From Caenorhabditis remanei (taxonomy: Eukaryota > Nematoda > Chromadorea > Rhabditida > Rhabditidae), in contig NC_071329.1 in assembly GCF_010183535.1 (NCBI RefSeq), forward strand, positions 5,580,001 through 5,644,000: 64,000 bases of DNA, read 5' to 3'. Made by a program: the position numbers and the translations under genes. The notes beneath the pieces were generated by a model. It ran no database searches. It was not told the DNA's origin and worked only from the letters and a program-made list of their open reading frames with translations. Below, one piece after another: positions 22,001 to 37,000 of this stretch (its first letter is position 1; each line of letters begins with the position of its first letter).

Positions 22001-25000
22001 TCAGACGCTTTTTTTTACGACTTTCGACAATTTTACAGAAAATTACTTGGGAAAAATTTACTTTGAAATCAACTATTAACCTGGAATCCAAATTTTGACA
22101 CCTTTACATAGAATTAAAGCTACAGTAACCCAAGATCCGCCCTTTTGGAAGTTCGGGGGCTACTGTAGTTTCAAATCCGTGCACTTACCAACCGATACAC
22201 CGAATCGCACGATAAATTTCAGATTTTTGAAAGTTTGGGGTGAAAATGGGTTAGGAATTAAAATTTTTGCTGAAAATCCAAATTTCGACAACTTTTTCGC
22301 TTCAAACTCAAAAATTCTGCAACTTGTCGTAAGATTTGATGTATCGACTGATGTTTAGAAGGGAAGCTACAGTAACCCAAATTCCGCACTTTCAGAATGT
22401 CCGGGGTTACTGTAGTTCCAAATCCGTGCAAACACAAATCGATACATCGAATCGCACGATAAATTGCAGATTTTTTGAATTTGATGTGAAAAAGAGTTGG
22501 GAATTAGAATTTTTCAATGAAAACATCTTTTCCCAGTAATAAACCTTGAAAACCTGGAAAAAAGCTAGCTGAAAACCAGCTGATTTCGAAAATACGATTA
22601 GTCTACGAAATCTGTGCCGTTTCAGCTTTCAGGCTATTTTTGACATTTCAAGAATTCCAGATCGTCTCAAAAATTTCCAAAGAAAAGTAAAAAAAAAAAG
22701 AAAAACCTCGTAATCCTCGTACTCGTCGAATGCAATATGTTTAGTCGAGTGATGCGATGATCCACCTTTCTGTTGCTTTGACAATTTCACCGCATCCGGC
22801 ACGTTGTTCACCTGAGAATGAGACATCAGGATATATATATATATTTCGATTCGGACGAGTTTCGGTTGAGATCAAAAAAGTCTCTTTTCTTTTGATGAGG
22901 TGCCGCTTCGAGGGGGAATGATAAAGTGATTGTAGTGATAGCAGAGCAGAGAAATTGATAGAGAAGAGAAAAAGAGCAAGGGTGTAAATATGAGGGGTCA
23001 ATTGGGAAGACGAAGAGGTTATGCGTGGGAATCAGTGTGTAAAACGTAGTATGCAAATGAATGTATTCAAACTGATAAGAGAACAGTTTAGTATTCATAG
23101 TTTTATGTTTAAAGAAAGGAGGTCAAAAGATGGACTTTCAGACAAAAAATCGTTTGATTCTTTTAATTTCGGAGGGAATCTAGAAGAGGTTGGAGGCGTG
23201 GGGACTGAAGAGAATCCGCTTTCAATAGAACCAAGATGAATAGAGTTACAGAGCTTTTTGTCTGAAAATTTTGTGATTCTCAGACAAACACTGGTGTAAC
23301 TCGGATCAATGTGATCGTAGGCAAATTTCGATAACATATTCAGAATCCTTACAACGTCAGCTTTCCAGCCATATAGGTAGGAGGACTCAAATCTAGTGTC
23401 TTGTCAGAAGCGGTCTAAATCAGGTCCTGGCAATTTTGACTAGCGAATCCGGAAATTATTGAAACCGCCATTTCTCAACAGTTCTGGAAATCTCATCAGG
23501 ACAGGCAAAATCATGAAAGAAAAATGAAAATATCGAAATTTTCCATTTTTGATCATCTCGGGTAGAAATTCTCAATTTCAAGTCCTGGAACCATCAGAGA
23601 TCTCGTTAAAACAAGAGGATCCGTCTGTGTGTGGCAAACGATAATTGCCAGAGACTATATTGAAGCTTGAAAACGGGCGGTCTGGCGAGAAAATTGCCAT
23701 TTTGGCTGAAATCGACTGAACTGTCTGAAATTTCATTTTCATCAGTTTTTCAAGACAGGCGAACCAAAAGATGGGCGGTCGGACATTACGAATCGGATTC
23801 TGCCCATTTTGATCCAAAAATGATCAAAGCCAGTTTATGTCATTTTGCACACTTTCTGCAGACACCGAACTTCTCCAGCAGTCTTTTCGGGACCGCTCGT
23901 TTTCGACCTTTTCCAATTCGTCTCAATAAAGTATACACTATTCTCCTGATCAATACAGAAAAACAGGAGCAAAAAAAAAGAAGATAGGTTGGAATAAAGG
24001 AGGAGACTTTCGAGGAAGGAGGATGGAAGAAGGAGGTCCTTTCACCCATAAATCAAGTGAATCTCTCTCTCGCTTTCTCTATTTCTCGTCGAGACAAACA
24101 CACGACTCTCGAGAAGACAAACGACGACGCCTGTTATTTGTTGCACTTCTCACTTTTTGCCTATTGGCTCCCGCGATTGGCTTCTCACTTTTTTTTGTTG
24201 CATTTTTGAAAAATTGGGCGAGAGACACGCGGAATGGGGTGAGAATGGGTTGAAGTTATGTCGGGTGGTCAGTGTCTCGGCTGGGAGATAGTTACAAAAA
24301 TGGTATAAGGGTTTCAATTTGAGAAGCAGAGAACGATTCGAAAACGATTTCCGTTGATTGAAAAGCCTCAGGGAGCTCAGATATGCTCAGAAATGGTAGA
24401 AATTGTCAAAACCAAGCAAAAAAAGGCTGAAAGGGCGGAACGGTCAGAAAACGGTCGGAAAGATCGAAACGGGCGGAACGGTCGAAACCGAACTAAGGAC
24501 CGTAGACTGTCTAAGACGATCGAAATCGTACAAATCCGTTCCAAACTGACTCGCAACGGTAGGAAGCGGCCTTCTAAGAGTTCTTGGCTGTTCAAAAACG
24601 TTCGAATCGTTTAAAATTGGTCAGAAACCGCTCTGAATCGTGTCAACCAAGTTCAAAACGTCCCAAAACGTCTCAACCGTTATGAAACCGCCCAAATCTC
24701 GCCGAAAAATCATTTCCAAACAATTCATCGCTCGTGAGAGACCACCACCCTCTCAACATATGATTAATGTCCGGACGACGACGAATAAGAGACGAGCCCT
24801 GACTCTGATCGAACGTTTTCTTCGAGAGAGAAGGGAACGGTTTGTAAATAGAGAAGACACCACCATAGATGGATACAATTGATATGGAATATGAAGGAGA
24901 GGAGGGGATGCACACGAGAACGGATGGATGATCGATTAGAAGATGTGAAAGAAGACGAATTGGTGGTGGTGGACGTCATCTGGTTAGGATGGTGGAATAG

Positions 25001-28000
25001 CAGTAAACAATCATTCACTGGAGAAGGAGCATGGATCAGCAATTCGTTGGATTTGTCTGGACATGGTTGTTACCATCCGAATGCCGAAGTATTGTCAGAG
25101 GTCTGAACGCTCAGAAAACGGTCGGAAAAGATCGAAACGGCCGAAACCGAACTAAGGACCGGAGACTGTCTGAAACAGTCGAAATCGTACAAATCGATTT
25201 CATACTGGCTCAAAACGGTCGGAAAGTGAGAAAATCAGAAATCTTGACAAATTTTCAAAGCTGAGTTGGTATTCTACTGAAATCTATCTGGCTAGCTAAG
25301 CTAGCTAAAGCTGAAACAGGCTGAAACCATGAGCTTCCTGGACCGTATGGTCTAACAGGAGCAAGACAACTTTCAGGTCCAATATCGAATCGAACGGTCT
25401 TGACTATAGTCTGAAACTCGTCAAGAATCAGACAAAATCCAGTCTGCACCTGATTTGAAACCACTAGACTAGTTGACTTGAATCAGGTCATTTCACCAGG
25501 CTGATAAAAACCCGAGGACCTTTCAACTCATGGCAAGTTCAGATCTTGACATGAAATAGGCTGAAACTTCCAGTTTCAAAGCCACTGAACCTAATCTGCC
25601 ACAAGATTTCCTCCAAGATCACAGCCTCTCATAGAGAAATGAAAAACGATCTCTAGAGGAGAGGATTGTGAAGTGGAGACTATGCAGATGTTTTGATACA
25701 TACCCAGCCACCTGTCATACCATTTTTTGTTGTGGTGTTGGGTGGCTATGATATATGTTGTGAGAACTTCTGTCTGAAGGACATATCCAGTCAGTGGTGG
25801 GTGGTCAGATCCAAAATGTATGCAATTTTGATGAGAGAAATGACCAAAAGCGGACCAGAAATTCGAGCAAAAGAGAAAACGGAAAAGAGAAAGAATCCCA
25901 TTAGAGGCAGTGTGTTGAAACAAAACGGACACCACGGTAATGTACTAAAATATGTTGTACCCATCTCTCATTTCTTCTTTTTTCTCCCCCCAAATGTGTT
26001 TCTGTTTAGGAAAAGAGGGAGGAGAGAGAGAGAGATGAGGGGAGCGAAATTCTGGGAGGTTTGGGGGCTCAAGATTCAGAATCCGCTTTGATGGAACCCA
26101 GATGAATAGAGTTACAGAGTTTTCTGTCTGAAAATGTTGTGATTTTCAGACAGAAACTAGTGTAATTCAGTTCAATGCTGTGATAGCCAAAATTTTGGAA
26201 ACAGATTCAGAATCCTCACGACACCAGCTAGCCAACTAGATCACTTTTAATATCCATTTAGTGGAATAGGCGGGATATAACCGGTTGGAATCCGAGTTTC
26301 AAAGTTTTCAGATCAGAATGGAAAATACTCTATTTTCCAGAACATTCTTACAGTAAAAACACATTTTGGACCTCTTATTCCACTCGAGAAACTGTCATAC
26401 CACCAATAAATGTCAAGAAAAAAGTCGAGCAGAAAACCGCCAATCAATAAAATGATAAGAATCGGCCAAATTAGTGTCTTCTCTACTGATGACTATCATA
26501 AATAATGCGCTCGTTTACTAATTTGCTCTCGCTTATCAGTAGAGAGATAACGAACTGATGATCGATTGCAAACAGAGACGCAGAAAATGATTCCACAACA
26601 TTTTCAGGGAATTCGTCTCAAAAACGAATCGCATCATAAAACGCGTGGCGACCTCTAGAACACAACGAACGGGCGACAGATGTGCACTATAGAAGACCCG
26701 GGCGGTCTCTTCTATTTACAAGTGCGAGCAGATTCTCTTTGATCAAGTGGATGGGAATTAGGGAGAGAGATCATGGATAAGAGGGTGTCAGATTTATGAT
26801 GGTTTGACGGATACTCAAGAGATTAGAGAATCAGAAATCTGTGAGCTAGATTACAGTAATCAGAACTGAATGGTCTGAAAACTTGCAACCGAAAATTCCT
26901 GATTTTTGGACTTTAGAATAGCCGGGATCATGATTTTCCGGGTTTTCTTAGCATAGGAGCTTAAAACTCCTCGGAACCGTCCATATCTCAGTTTTAGACC
27001 TCTGAAACTGCAGAAATCATGAATTTTAAGATCGTGAGACTTTCTGTGCCAAAATTTCGAAAACTGAGAATTTCGAAGTCACCATTCCATCAAACTCCAA
27101 AATACGAAGGTTTCTACGCAAAAATTGCTCAAAAAAACTGCTAAAACTACTAAAACCTTGCATTTTCACTTTTCAGAGTTGGAAACTTCGAAAGTCTGAG
27201 ATTTTCAGACTTTGAGGCAGTCCCAGTCACTCGCTGACTGGAACACCCTACTCAAAATTGTGACTTTTAAGTCGAATTCCAAAGTTTCAACCGATTCTAC
27301 CGATCCAAAAAAGTAAAAGTTGCAATGTTTCAAACAAAAAAAGAGAGACCACCAATACTAACAAGAAGAATGTGGTATTGTTGGAGGGGGTGGTATAAGA
27401 GACACGAAGAAACAGAGAAACACACAGAAGAGGAGAACGAGGAGGGGAACGATCCATCACTGGAGCTGACAACCGATCGGAGGAGGGCGAAGAGGTCTCT
27501 CTACCACTCTCATTCATTCAATTGATGAAGGAGAATTAGAAGTAGAAGAGGGAAGAACAAAGAGGATCTACCATCATGGGCGGTAAATCTCATTTTTCAT
27601 TTTTTCCTTCAAACGACTACTCTAAGGTTTGAAACTTTGAGAGGAGAGGACCGCCCGTGGTGAAGACTGTAGATCAAATCTGGCCACAAGATGAAATATG
27701 TGAAGACCGCTCGTAACTTGACTTATAGCCGAGGTTTGACAGGATCTAGGACCTTTGAGCCGTCCGTTAAATCTTGGGATTCAGTTTCAGACCCCCTATA
27801 ACCTGACTTCCAGCCGAGGTTCAGCAGGATTTAGCCAGTGCTCGAGCTCCACCTTTGGACCGCCTGTTACAGCTCGAGCTTCAGCTTCAGACCGACGGTA
27901 ATTCTTGATTTTCAACCAAGATTTAGTGAGATCCAACAGGCGCTTCAGACTGCCCGTTTCAAATCTTTTTCTGTCACCTCACAAATCTCCTCCGATTACT

Positions 28001-31000
28001 AATGACCACTCAGCACGCCGCACCACATCTCCCATAAATTTTTCAAAAAACATCGTGTCCCATCCAGGTGGTACCCCCGAAACATCTGCCCTTCCATGAA
28101 TCATCTCTATAAAAAGTTCGTTTTTTCAAAAACGCAACAATCTATAGAGAACGAGAATGTCAGCTGTTTCAATTGGAGAGCACAACACACTACTCGCCGC
28201 CTGATTTACTATTCTCGATGGAAGATGGATGGGTCAGATTGAAGGAAAAGGATAGGAGAGGCGAGAAAAAAACAACATAGACAAGACAAGTGTTGTGACG
28301 GTCTTTTGATCTACTGGACCGGGTTCCTGTACTTATCAAGAAGTTGGCGGAGAAATCTTCCAGAAGCTTCTAAACCGTCTTGAACCGTAAAAACGTTCTG
28401 AGAATTTCAGAGAGCCTCAGGGCTCTATCGAGCTCAGACGTTTATCATAGCCAGAATCTTTTCGCTATTCTGTAGAATCTTCTAGATCTTCAGAAATAGG
28501 TTTCTAGACCTTTTCTGCTATGATAGACACATCAAAAACCCTAAGGACGTCTTCTAGACCGGTATAAATCTTTCTGATGCCTACGAGGTTCTAGAATCTT
28601 AGGATTACTGTCTTCCAGGCGATTTTGGACGTATTCGAGACCTGGGACTTTCCGACTATGCAAGACGCCTCCAAGGTCAGTCTGGAACTTTCAGACTAGA
28701 CCTGTTTCTAGACCTTCAACGTCTTTTAGAACTTCTGAAAGCGTGTCAACTGACCATTTAAGGCTGTCAGGAACTTTAGCTCTAGAATTTGGGATCCTGT
28801 CACCTCCTGACTAGTTCTACGGCCTTCAAAACCCATAAAACCGAAAAAAACACCAGTGAATTCGGTCCCTTCGCACAAAAATGGAGCTAATTCCCTTTGT
28901 CTGCCGTCATATACATTTCGCAATGCAGAAAAATGAAATTTTCTCTCATTTCGCAACCACAACTAAAATTTCGAAAGCGTCGACGACACGCCAGCCTCTT
29001 CTTCCCCTCACCCTTACTACTACTAGTATAAAGAGTCACAAAAGAGAAAATAGGCCTCAAAAAGACAATTTCAATTTGTGTCGTCTCTGCTCCGCCTTTG
29101 ACTGGACATTAGAGGACGGGGAGGGTGTCCACTATTTTGTTGCACCGCCCCTAGTATTCCATCCCTACCACAGCTGATGCCTATATACGGCCGCCTTTTC
29201 GGTTAATCATTTGTGTCGGAGGGAGAAGAAGAAAAGGGACGGAAGAAGAAGAAGACACTGCAGCAAAACGACTACCAATTGGTTCCGAATGAAACAGAGA
29301 GAGAATAAGGGGATAGTATACTATTCGGAAATGTAATGCTGCAATGGGTTGATTTAGACGGGGAGTGATTCGAAAATTTTCGAGAAAACTGAGAAATCGG
29401 GCATCTAGGCATATAGCAATCTGTGCTTTGCCACATTTTCTGATTTTCTTTGTGATTATTTAGCAAAAAATCGGATGTTTTACGCTGAAAGTGCGCAGAA
29501 TTTCAGGAAAAACTCATTACTTTTGCTAAACAACGAAAAAATTCGTGAAATGGACATCCGGATATTCGAGCACACAGACATCCTTGTGGCGACTGAAAAT
29601 GCGCTGCATTTTTGCGAAATTTCCAGAAATATCGGAAAACTTTTGACTAAAAACCGCGGAAATGAACATTTCGAGCCAGATTCGGATATCCGGACAACTA
29701 AACACACAGACAGACGTTCAGCTGATAAACGACGGATTTTTCAGCAAAAACATCAAATTGTACTGAATTTGAATGAATTTTCGGCGTTTCGAGCGAAATT
29801 TCGAGTAAATTCAGTCTTTTTCCGACAATTTCAGAAGGGTTTTCGTCTCGAAAGAGTACTTGAACCGGCTGAATTACAGAAGTTGCTCAAAATTGTTAAT
29901 TACTGAAAACGATCGAATGAAAATTCGGAAAATTCGTATGAAAGGAAGCATGGAACTATTAAATACAGCTCACTGAAGCTATTAGCACGGCACGCTTCTT
30001 ACAACCGCGCTCTACCGAAGTCGAAGAAAATTGTGTGCGAAATTGAGAGACCAGAGAAAAAGATACATTTTTCAAGGAAATTTCGGTGGAGCGCAGTTGA
30101 AAGGAGTGTGCCGTGCTAATATGATAAATACAGGAAAATAACAACTCTAGAAAATTCTAAAATACAAATCGGCACCTCATCTAATTTTAAACAAGTAGTC
30201 AAAAATCGGGCCGGTCCATTTTTAACTAAAATTTGTTGAAATTTTTCGAAAAATAGAGTGAAAATGCTTAAATTATCATAAATATTCACATTTTGATTCA
30301 ATTTTGAAGTTTTGGTCAAAAACTATACTTTTTCCAAAAAAAAGTTCAAAAAATGTCAAAAAAAAAGTCAAAAATTCAAAAAACGTTTCAAAACGGGCCG
30401 ATCGGGCCGGACCCCGCCGAGATTTTGTTTGATAGGCCCGGCCCGGCCTGTGACTGCTTTAAACAAACATCAAAAATCCTTTTGAGAACCCCCCACTCAC
30501 CCTCAACACACTGGTCGTATTCACTGAAGCGGCAGAGTTAGTAACAATACATTGATAATAACCACTATCAAGAACATCGAGTTGTGTGATGACTAGACGC
30601 GACGAGTTCTCTTTATCACGGATTTTCACTCGCTTCGATTTCTCGATTGCTCCTTTGTTTTTTAGCCATCTGGAATGGAGAGGATTATTTGAATAAATGA
30701 ATAAATTAAATAATTCAGCTAAATTTATCAGTTTTTTTTTCTGAAATCGGGTAACAAACTACAAAACCTCTAAAAAACTTGAAAAAATGTTTTAAATTCG
30801 AAAATTTGAAATTTTTTCGACGTTCGAAAAATATGATTTCGCGATTCTTTTCTAAATTTTAACGATTTTGAAAGTAATTTTAATTTAAAAAATTAAACAT
30901 TTTTAAAACTCGAATTTTGTACATATTATCGGTCGGAGCGAATTTTCTGTAATTTTTAAAATTTTCGGATTTTCAGGAGGATTCTCTGGAGAAATACTCA

Positions 31001-34000
31001 TTTTCAACCTGAAAAATAGGTGTTTTAAGTATTTTTTAAACAGTTTAAACATTAAAAATGCATGAAAATTCAGCTAAAAACCGGTTTTTTGCTGAACTCA
31101 ATTTATGAGAATTTTTTTCGAAACAGTCAAAAGTTTTCCAAAAACTGATAAAAACATATGTTGTTCCAATTTTTTTCCAATTTTTTTTTCGCAATTTTTT
31201 CAATTTTTCACCGAAAATGTGACAATTTTTGACCACTTTTCAGAATTTCTTCTAATTCTGAATGATAGTCGAAAATTTGACTTTTTCGCGAAAAAATTCA
31301 AAAAATTGACTTTCGCGCCAATTTGTCCGGGCTTTCGGGCCGGGCCTTGACAACTATGGATAAAAAACCGTTTTCTGGGTCAAAAAGTGTTTAAAAACGA
31401 AAAAAAAAACAAAGAAAAATTGTAGATTTTTATGTTATTTTTCCAGTTTTTCCTCGATAAAATCTAGTTTTTCTAAATTCTTTTCAATTATGTAATTACA
31501 CTCTCTCAAATTAACACTGTTTCTTCAACTCACATAAACTTGAGAGGCGGTGTTCCGAGTGCTTCGCACTTAAACCGAACCTCATCTCCAGAGCTTTTTG
31601 TGGCGTTTCGAAGTTGAGAGGTTAGTCGAATGTAGGGTCGTTGGCCGGTTGATGTACCCTCCATTCTGCAAATATAGACAATTGTTTTTAAAATGGAAAG
31701 GAAAGGATGAAAAAAGTGATAGAAAAGAAGACATTTTCGGTTTTTCCAAAAATAATTTTTTTTATTTTCGGGATAATATTGGATAATTTGCTATTTTAAA
31801 TACAAAATTTGAAAACAGATTCAGCGTCCACGCTTCTTCCACCCGCGCTCTACCGGAACCGAAGAAAATAGTGTGCGAAATTGAGAGACCCAGAGAAAAA
31901 GAGACATTTTTCAAGAGGCATTTCGGTGGAGCGCAGTTGCCTTAACCCCTATTTAATTAGAATTTTTCTGATTCTACGCAATTATTCAATTAATTCTTTC
32001 CCTCCTAGAACATTTCCTTCTTCTTCCCATTTTCTAATATCAATTTGCATAATATTCTATCCTTATTCCAATTCAATCGAAAAGAGAGACCATATGTCAT
32101 ATTTCTCGCCTCTTTCTCTTGAGACAAGAGAAAAGAGAACACCCCATAAATATATGTCGGCGACCACTTTTTGAATTTATTGCGATTGTTTATGATTGGG
32201 TGAATGAAAAATTGGTTGAAAAATGATAATTTTAACAAAAAATGGTTCAGCAAGATGCAATGTTGCCATAAATTCAAGAGAGTACAAATTGAACTACCGG
32301 GATTTTTTGGCCGGGCTGAAATCAGAATTTCTCTCGGCCCGGAAGTTCAGTACTAAAAAAAATTGGTTTTTTTCGAAAGTTTACCGATTTTTTTGCAGGT
32401 TTCAACGGGTTTTTGAAGAATATACTTGTGAAAAAGGAAACTTTGCAGAAAATAAATTTTAGTGAAAAAATTCAAAAATTGAAATCCGGACCGACCCGAA
32501 ATTTTGCAAGTCTGGTTATTTGATTACAGGAATCGTGTTATTACTCGGTAAAGTACAATGATACCATTTTGGCTCTAAACTCAATGCTACCAGCTGAAAA
32601 GTATACCAAAATGTAGATCTCAACGAGCATTATGTCAGTAACCTATTGTCGAAATAAAAAAGTGATACCCGGTGTTTGCGGACTTAGTGGAAAAATTATT
32701 AAAATTAGCATTAAGTCCGCAAACACCGGGTATCACTTTTTTTATTTCGACAATACAGCGAGCTGGAAGGCGGATCGTGATTGTGTCACGGATAGGGCTA
32801 GAACCAAACTAGCAACGGGCCCGCCCCGGGTCTCAGTACAAAAATTTGAAATTTTGAATTTTTTTTGCAAAAAGTAGAATATTCGACTATGTTTTCAACT
32901 ATCGATGAAAATTCGAGGATTTTGACTATTTTTGAAAAAAATTTCAAACATTTTCGAACAATTTTGTGAAAATTTTTTCACATTTTCGAGTCCGGGCCGA
33001 AATTTCGAAAGTCTGGAAGAACTGCATATTTAACGACTTCATCCGTTTTGATACTTCAGCCCGACACGCGACACAATAAGGATCCGCCATCCAACTCGGA
33101 GTAAAAATAAAATTTGGCCAAGGATTTTCGAAAAACATTCGCGAGCTGAAACACTTTAGTGCATAAGTGAATCATCAAAAGCTACATTTTGGAATAGTTT
33201 TCAGCTCATAACTATGAATTTGAAGCGAGTTACGGTCGTGTAGAACGCCAAAACAGAAATTGTCAAAAAATCGAATTCGCCTGGGCCGCGCGCCGTCAGG
33301 GACTGAAAACTACCGAATTCCCGAATTAAATAAAACTACAATTCGCTATAAAAACCGCCTTCTTCAAAAAACAAGACAAGAAAGAGGGACCCCATAAATT
33401 CCTCCAAGCTGTCAGTGGTCAAATGCGAGAACTAGGAAGCTCATTATTCACAGCAGCACAAGAGTCCTCCTATCTTTGTGTCCCAAAGAGTGTCTCTTCT
33501 TTTCCGAAAATGAAGTGAAATTGGACAAGAGAGAAATAGTGTGGAGAGGTGAGAGAGTTCAGAGAAAAAGAGAGAAGACTAACATGGTCCCGATGACACT
33601 TCTTACTTCTCTCGTTTCGAATTGAAAATGGACGGAAAGTTTTGAAAAGAGAGTCCATTTCTATTCATATTAAAATAAGTTGTAGTACTACTAGTTGATG
33701 ATCAAAAGCTTGCAACTGACAGGGGTCATTTGTAGTTTGTAGTTTGAACAGAATTTTACGTTAATATAATGAAAATTGGCTAAAATAGAAAAAATGAGAA
33801 AAACTGCCTAAAATGCAATTTTGGGTGCAGAAAAAGGGTTCTAGATGTTTTTTTTTTCATATTTTTCTCAATTTTAGCAGAACTTTTGCAGAAAATGTGC
33901 AAATTTATAAAAACAATCCCGAAAAAAATTGCTGGAACAAACTTCAGAACGCAACTCTTCTGTAAGTCGCAATAAAGTAGAAAGGACTAAGTCTTAAAAA

Positions 34001-37000
34001 AGAATTTTCGCCGAAAAATGATTAAAACCAGCTTTAAAAATTTTTAATTCGCAATTTTTCGGCAAAAAAAAAGATTTTTGGCAAAAATTGCAATTATTTT
34101 TCTTTTTTATCGAAATTTGCTCAAAGTTTCAATTTTCGGCATGAAAAAGTGTTAAAAAATTAATGAAAATGGCATTTTTCGATTTTACCGGTCAAAAAAA
34201 TACGAAAATTGCGAAAACGAACAATTGAAGAATCGCTGAATAGTGAAAATATTGAAAACTCAAAAATCGATAAATTCTTTCAATTTTGTAATTTTAGAAA
34301 GATCAAAAAAGTAATTTTTCACGAAAAAACAAGTCTAAAATTATTTTTTAATCGAAAAATATTCATTTTAAAGGCGCAACGAGTTACTCCGCCTGAAAAA
34401 GTTTCAAAACTACGGTTTTCGCTTCGAGACCCTTTTTTGTTTAAATTTTTGAATAAAAATACAGGAAAATAGCAAAAAATCGCAAAATATCGAAAAAGTG
34501 CTTTTTGAATGTTACTGACAGATTGTTCAAACAAAAAAGAGCTCTTTGGAGCAGATTTTTTCTTCTTTCTCTCCAGAACATTACCACTTCAGTCACAGCA
34601 TAAATGGAGAAACACAAGGGGATGGAGGCTCTCGACGAATAATAATCGGATCAAGTGTTATGAAGGAGGGGACCATAACCCCATAAGCATATACACTTAA
34701 CAACGTATGTGCTTATTTGGAACCAAAAAAGGAGGGAGGATAGGCTTTAGGGAGGGTGGTGACAAAAACCTAGTGAGACATAGGAAAAGATGGCTAAAAT
34801 GAGTGGGGAAAGAACTGTTTTGCATTTTCTCTTAAACTGGGCAGTCCGTGTTGCCCAGAAACCAAAACTCTCAAAAATTTCTGTTTTTTTTTGAAAAATG
34901 CTCAATTTTGACTATGCAAGTTGACAACTTTTTTTAACGGTATTTCCTTGAAAAGTTATAAGCATCCGAATAAGAATAACTTTTCAAGTGAGGATCCCAT
35001 AACAGAACCCATAACTTTCCAGGGAAGGAAGGTACAAAAAAGTTGTCAACTACAGAAATAGAGATCTAGGTTTGTACTTTCGTTTGGTATAATGATGTCA
35101 TAGAAGTGGCTGTTCAGAAAGTCAGGGCATTCTTTCAAAGTTTACTAATTTTCCACATTGTTAGGGTGTTATCGCTGAAAAAAACTACCAGAGAAGGGTT
35201 CGGGACGCTTCGAAACCGAGACATTTGGAAACGGAGACGGTTCGAAACCAGACGTTTAGCAACTAAACATTTTCCGGGATTCACACAGTATTGAACAGGA
35301 AATATTACCCATCAGTCGGTGGCTGACCACTCGCTCAAAGTTCGGCCCGGGGTCGCGGAGTGGGTCTCGTTGCGGAATTTCGAATTACGGCTGCTTTTTA
35401 CAGTACTTTTGCCAGGAAAAAGTTATATACTACTGTAGTCGCGTCGAGACCCACTCCGCGTCCCCGGGCCGAACTTTGAGCGAGTGGTCAGCCACCGGCG
35501 GATGGATAATAGCTCATTTTTAGCAGACTTGTCACGGGCCGGGCCGGGCCAAAATCAGGAAAAATTTCGGCCCGGCCCGGCCCGATTTTTGACAAGTCTG
35601 ATTTTTAGGGTTTTTTTCATGTTTAGTTGAAAATTCATAGTTCCTAAATGTCTGGTTTCAAAACACCCCAGAACCATTCGTAAAGGTCAAATGCTCTACA
35701 CGTTAGTAGTATTGGTAGTACTAGTAGAAGTCATGATGTAAGAGTGTGGTGTTGAGGTCTCAAGAGCTAATTAGGTTTCCCCCTTTTCCCCCTAGTCCAA
35801 GAAGGGAGGAGAGTAATGAAAAGAGCATCAGTCAAAACTAATCGAACATTTGGCTTATTCTCTCCGCCCCTCTTGCTCACTGGGACCCCCTTCTCCCCCC
35901 CACACACACACACACTCACTAAATCACGATTTGAGAAAGTTGTCCGTGGCGTAAATAGTTGAAATAATGATGAAGATTGATGGAGTTTCGAGTGAATTGA
36001 GGGGAGGAGGAGAAGTGGAGGGGAATGGAGTTGTGAAAACGAAAAAGAGAAGAAGAACATGAAGAGCTCTCATGGCTTTAAGACAGACTTTGAAAAAAAA
36101 GAAGAATTTGGAGACAAAATTTCTGGTCTGCGACTATTTTATGGCAAAACGCGCTCTACCGAAATTTTATCGAAGTGATTTCGATGGAGCGCTGTTGCAT
36201 CCCCCGTGGCACGCTGGTATTAGCGCCACACGGTTCTTACAACTATTAAAGTTTCGGTAGGGCACAATTTCACGGTTTTTGCAACTGCGCTCTACCGAAA
36301 CAAAACAAAATTGCTGCGAAATTGAGAGGCGCAGAGAAAAAAAACGCATTTCTTAAGGGAATTTCGGTAGAGCGCATTTGCAATAACCGTAAATTTAAAG
36401 TAATATGCGAAGAAATATTCTTTGCGACACGGTTTCCCGAAGCTCCGCCCACTTTTTTGTACTTTTTTAAAAACTCGGGAAAAATTGGGCGAAGTCTCGA
36501 AAAATCGCGACAAATTTTTTTATCGGTTGAAAGTTTGAAACAGATAAAAATAACCAAACAAGTGCGCTCCACGGATAAAAATAAATTTATCAGTTTCAGC
36601 AGGACTATTTGGACTAGAAAATATTCTGGTGGCCTAGGAATTCAAAACTTTAAAAAGTTCTTTTCTTGACATCCAGACATCCCCAAAGCCCACCGCCACT
36701 ACCCTTATAAGACCTCCAAACATAGCGTAACCCGAAAATAGGAATGAGCGGCAAATTGTGGGGTCTCTAGACCGCAAAGCCCGACAAGAGAAAATGGATA
36801 AACATGATGATGAGTTGATGATGAAAGTGGATCACAAACATTGGATAGAGACGGAGAAGAAACAGTGTTGGGAATGTTGTTTTTACATTGGTAGTTAGGG
36901 TATATGGGTAGGAGCAAAGGGTGGGAATCACTTGGAGTTAAAATTAGAAGAATTTTTAGAAATATGACTTCATTTTTGTAGTTTACAACTTTCCTGTAGC

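Larger units (their letters stand above)
22812..30500. other. cam-1 7.7-kb intron
   Basis: Intron between the Ig exon and the linker exon. I support no exons in it. It contains copies of an AGATTCAGAATCC.. repeat at about 23190-23360 and 26060-26230, two direct copies of an AACGGTCGGAAA-type repeat (about 24445-24560 and 25108-25225), a 143-codon orphan ORF on the opposite strand (29475-29906), a family E MITE (29981-30120) and the start of a GC-ended repeat (about 30205-30455). The stretch at about 26500-29270 is comparatively free of palindromes and rich in GAGA/CT tracts, so it could hold regulatory sequence. Confidence 0.6.

Noticed and set aside
27287..27517. Minus-strand ORF of 76 codons ending in a hydrophobic stretch, considered as an alternative leader exon
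   Set aside because: It lies downstream of the Ig exons, no donor matches the phase of the next exon, and it sits in CT-rich low-complexity DNA.
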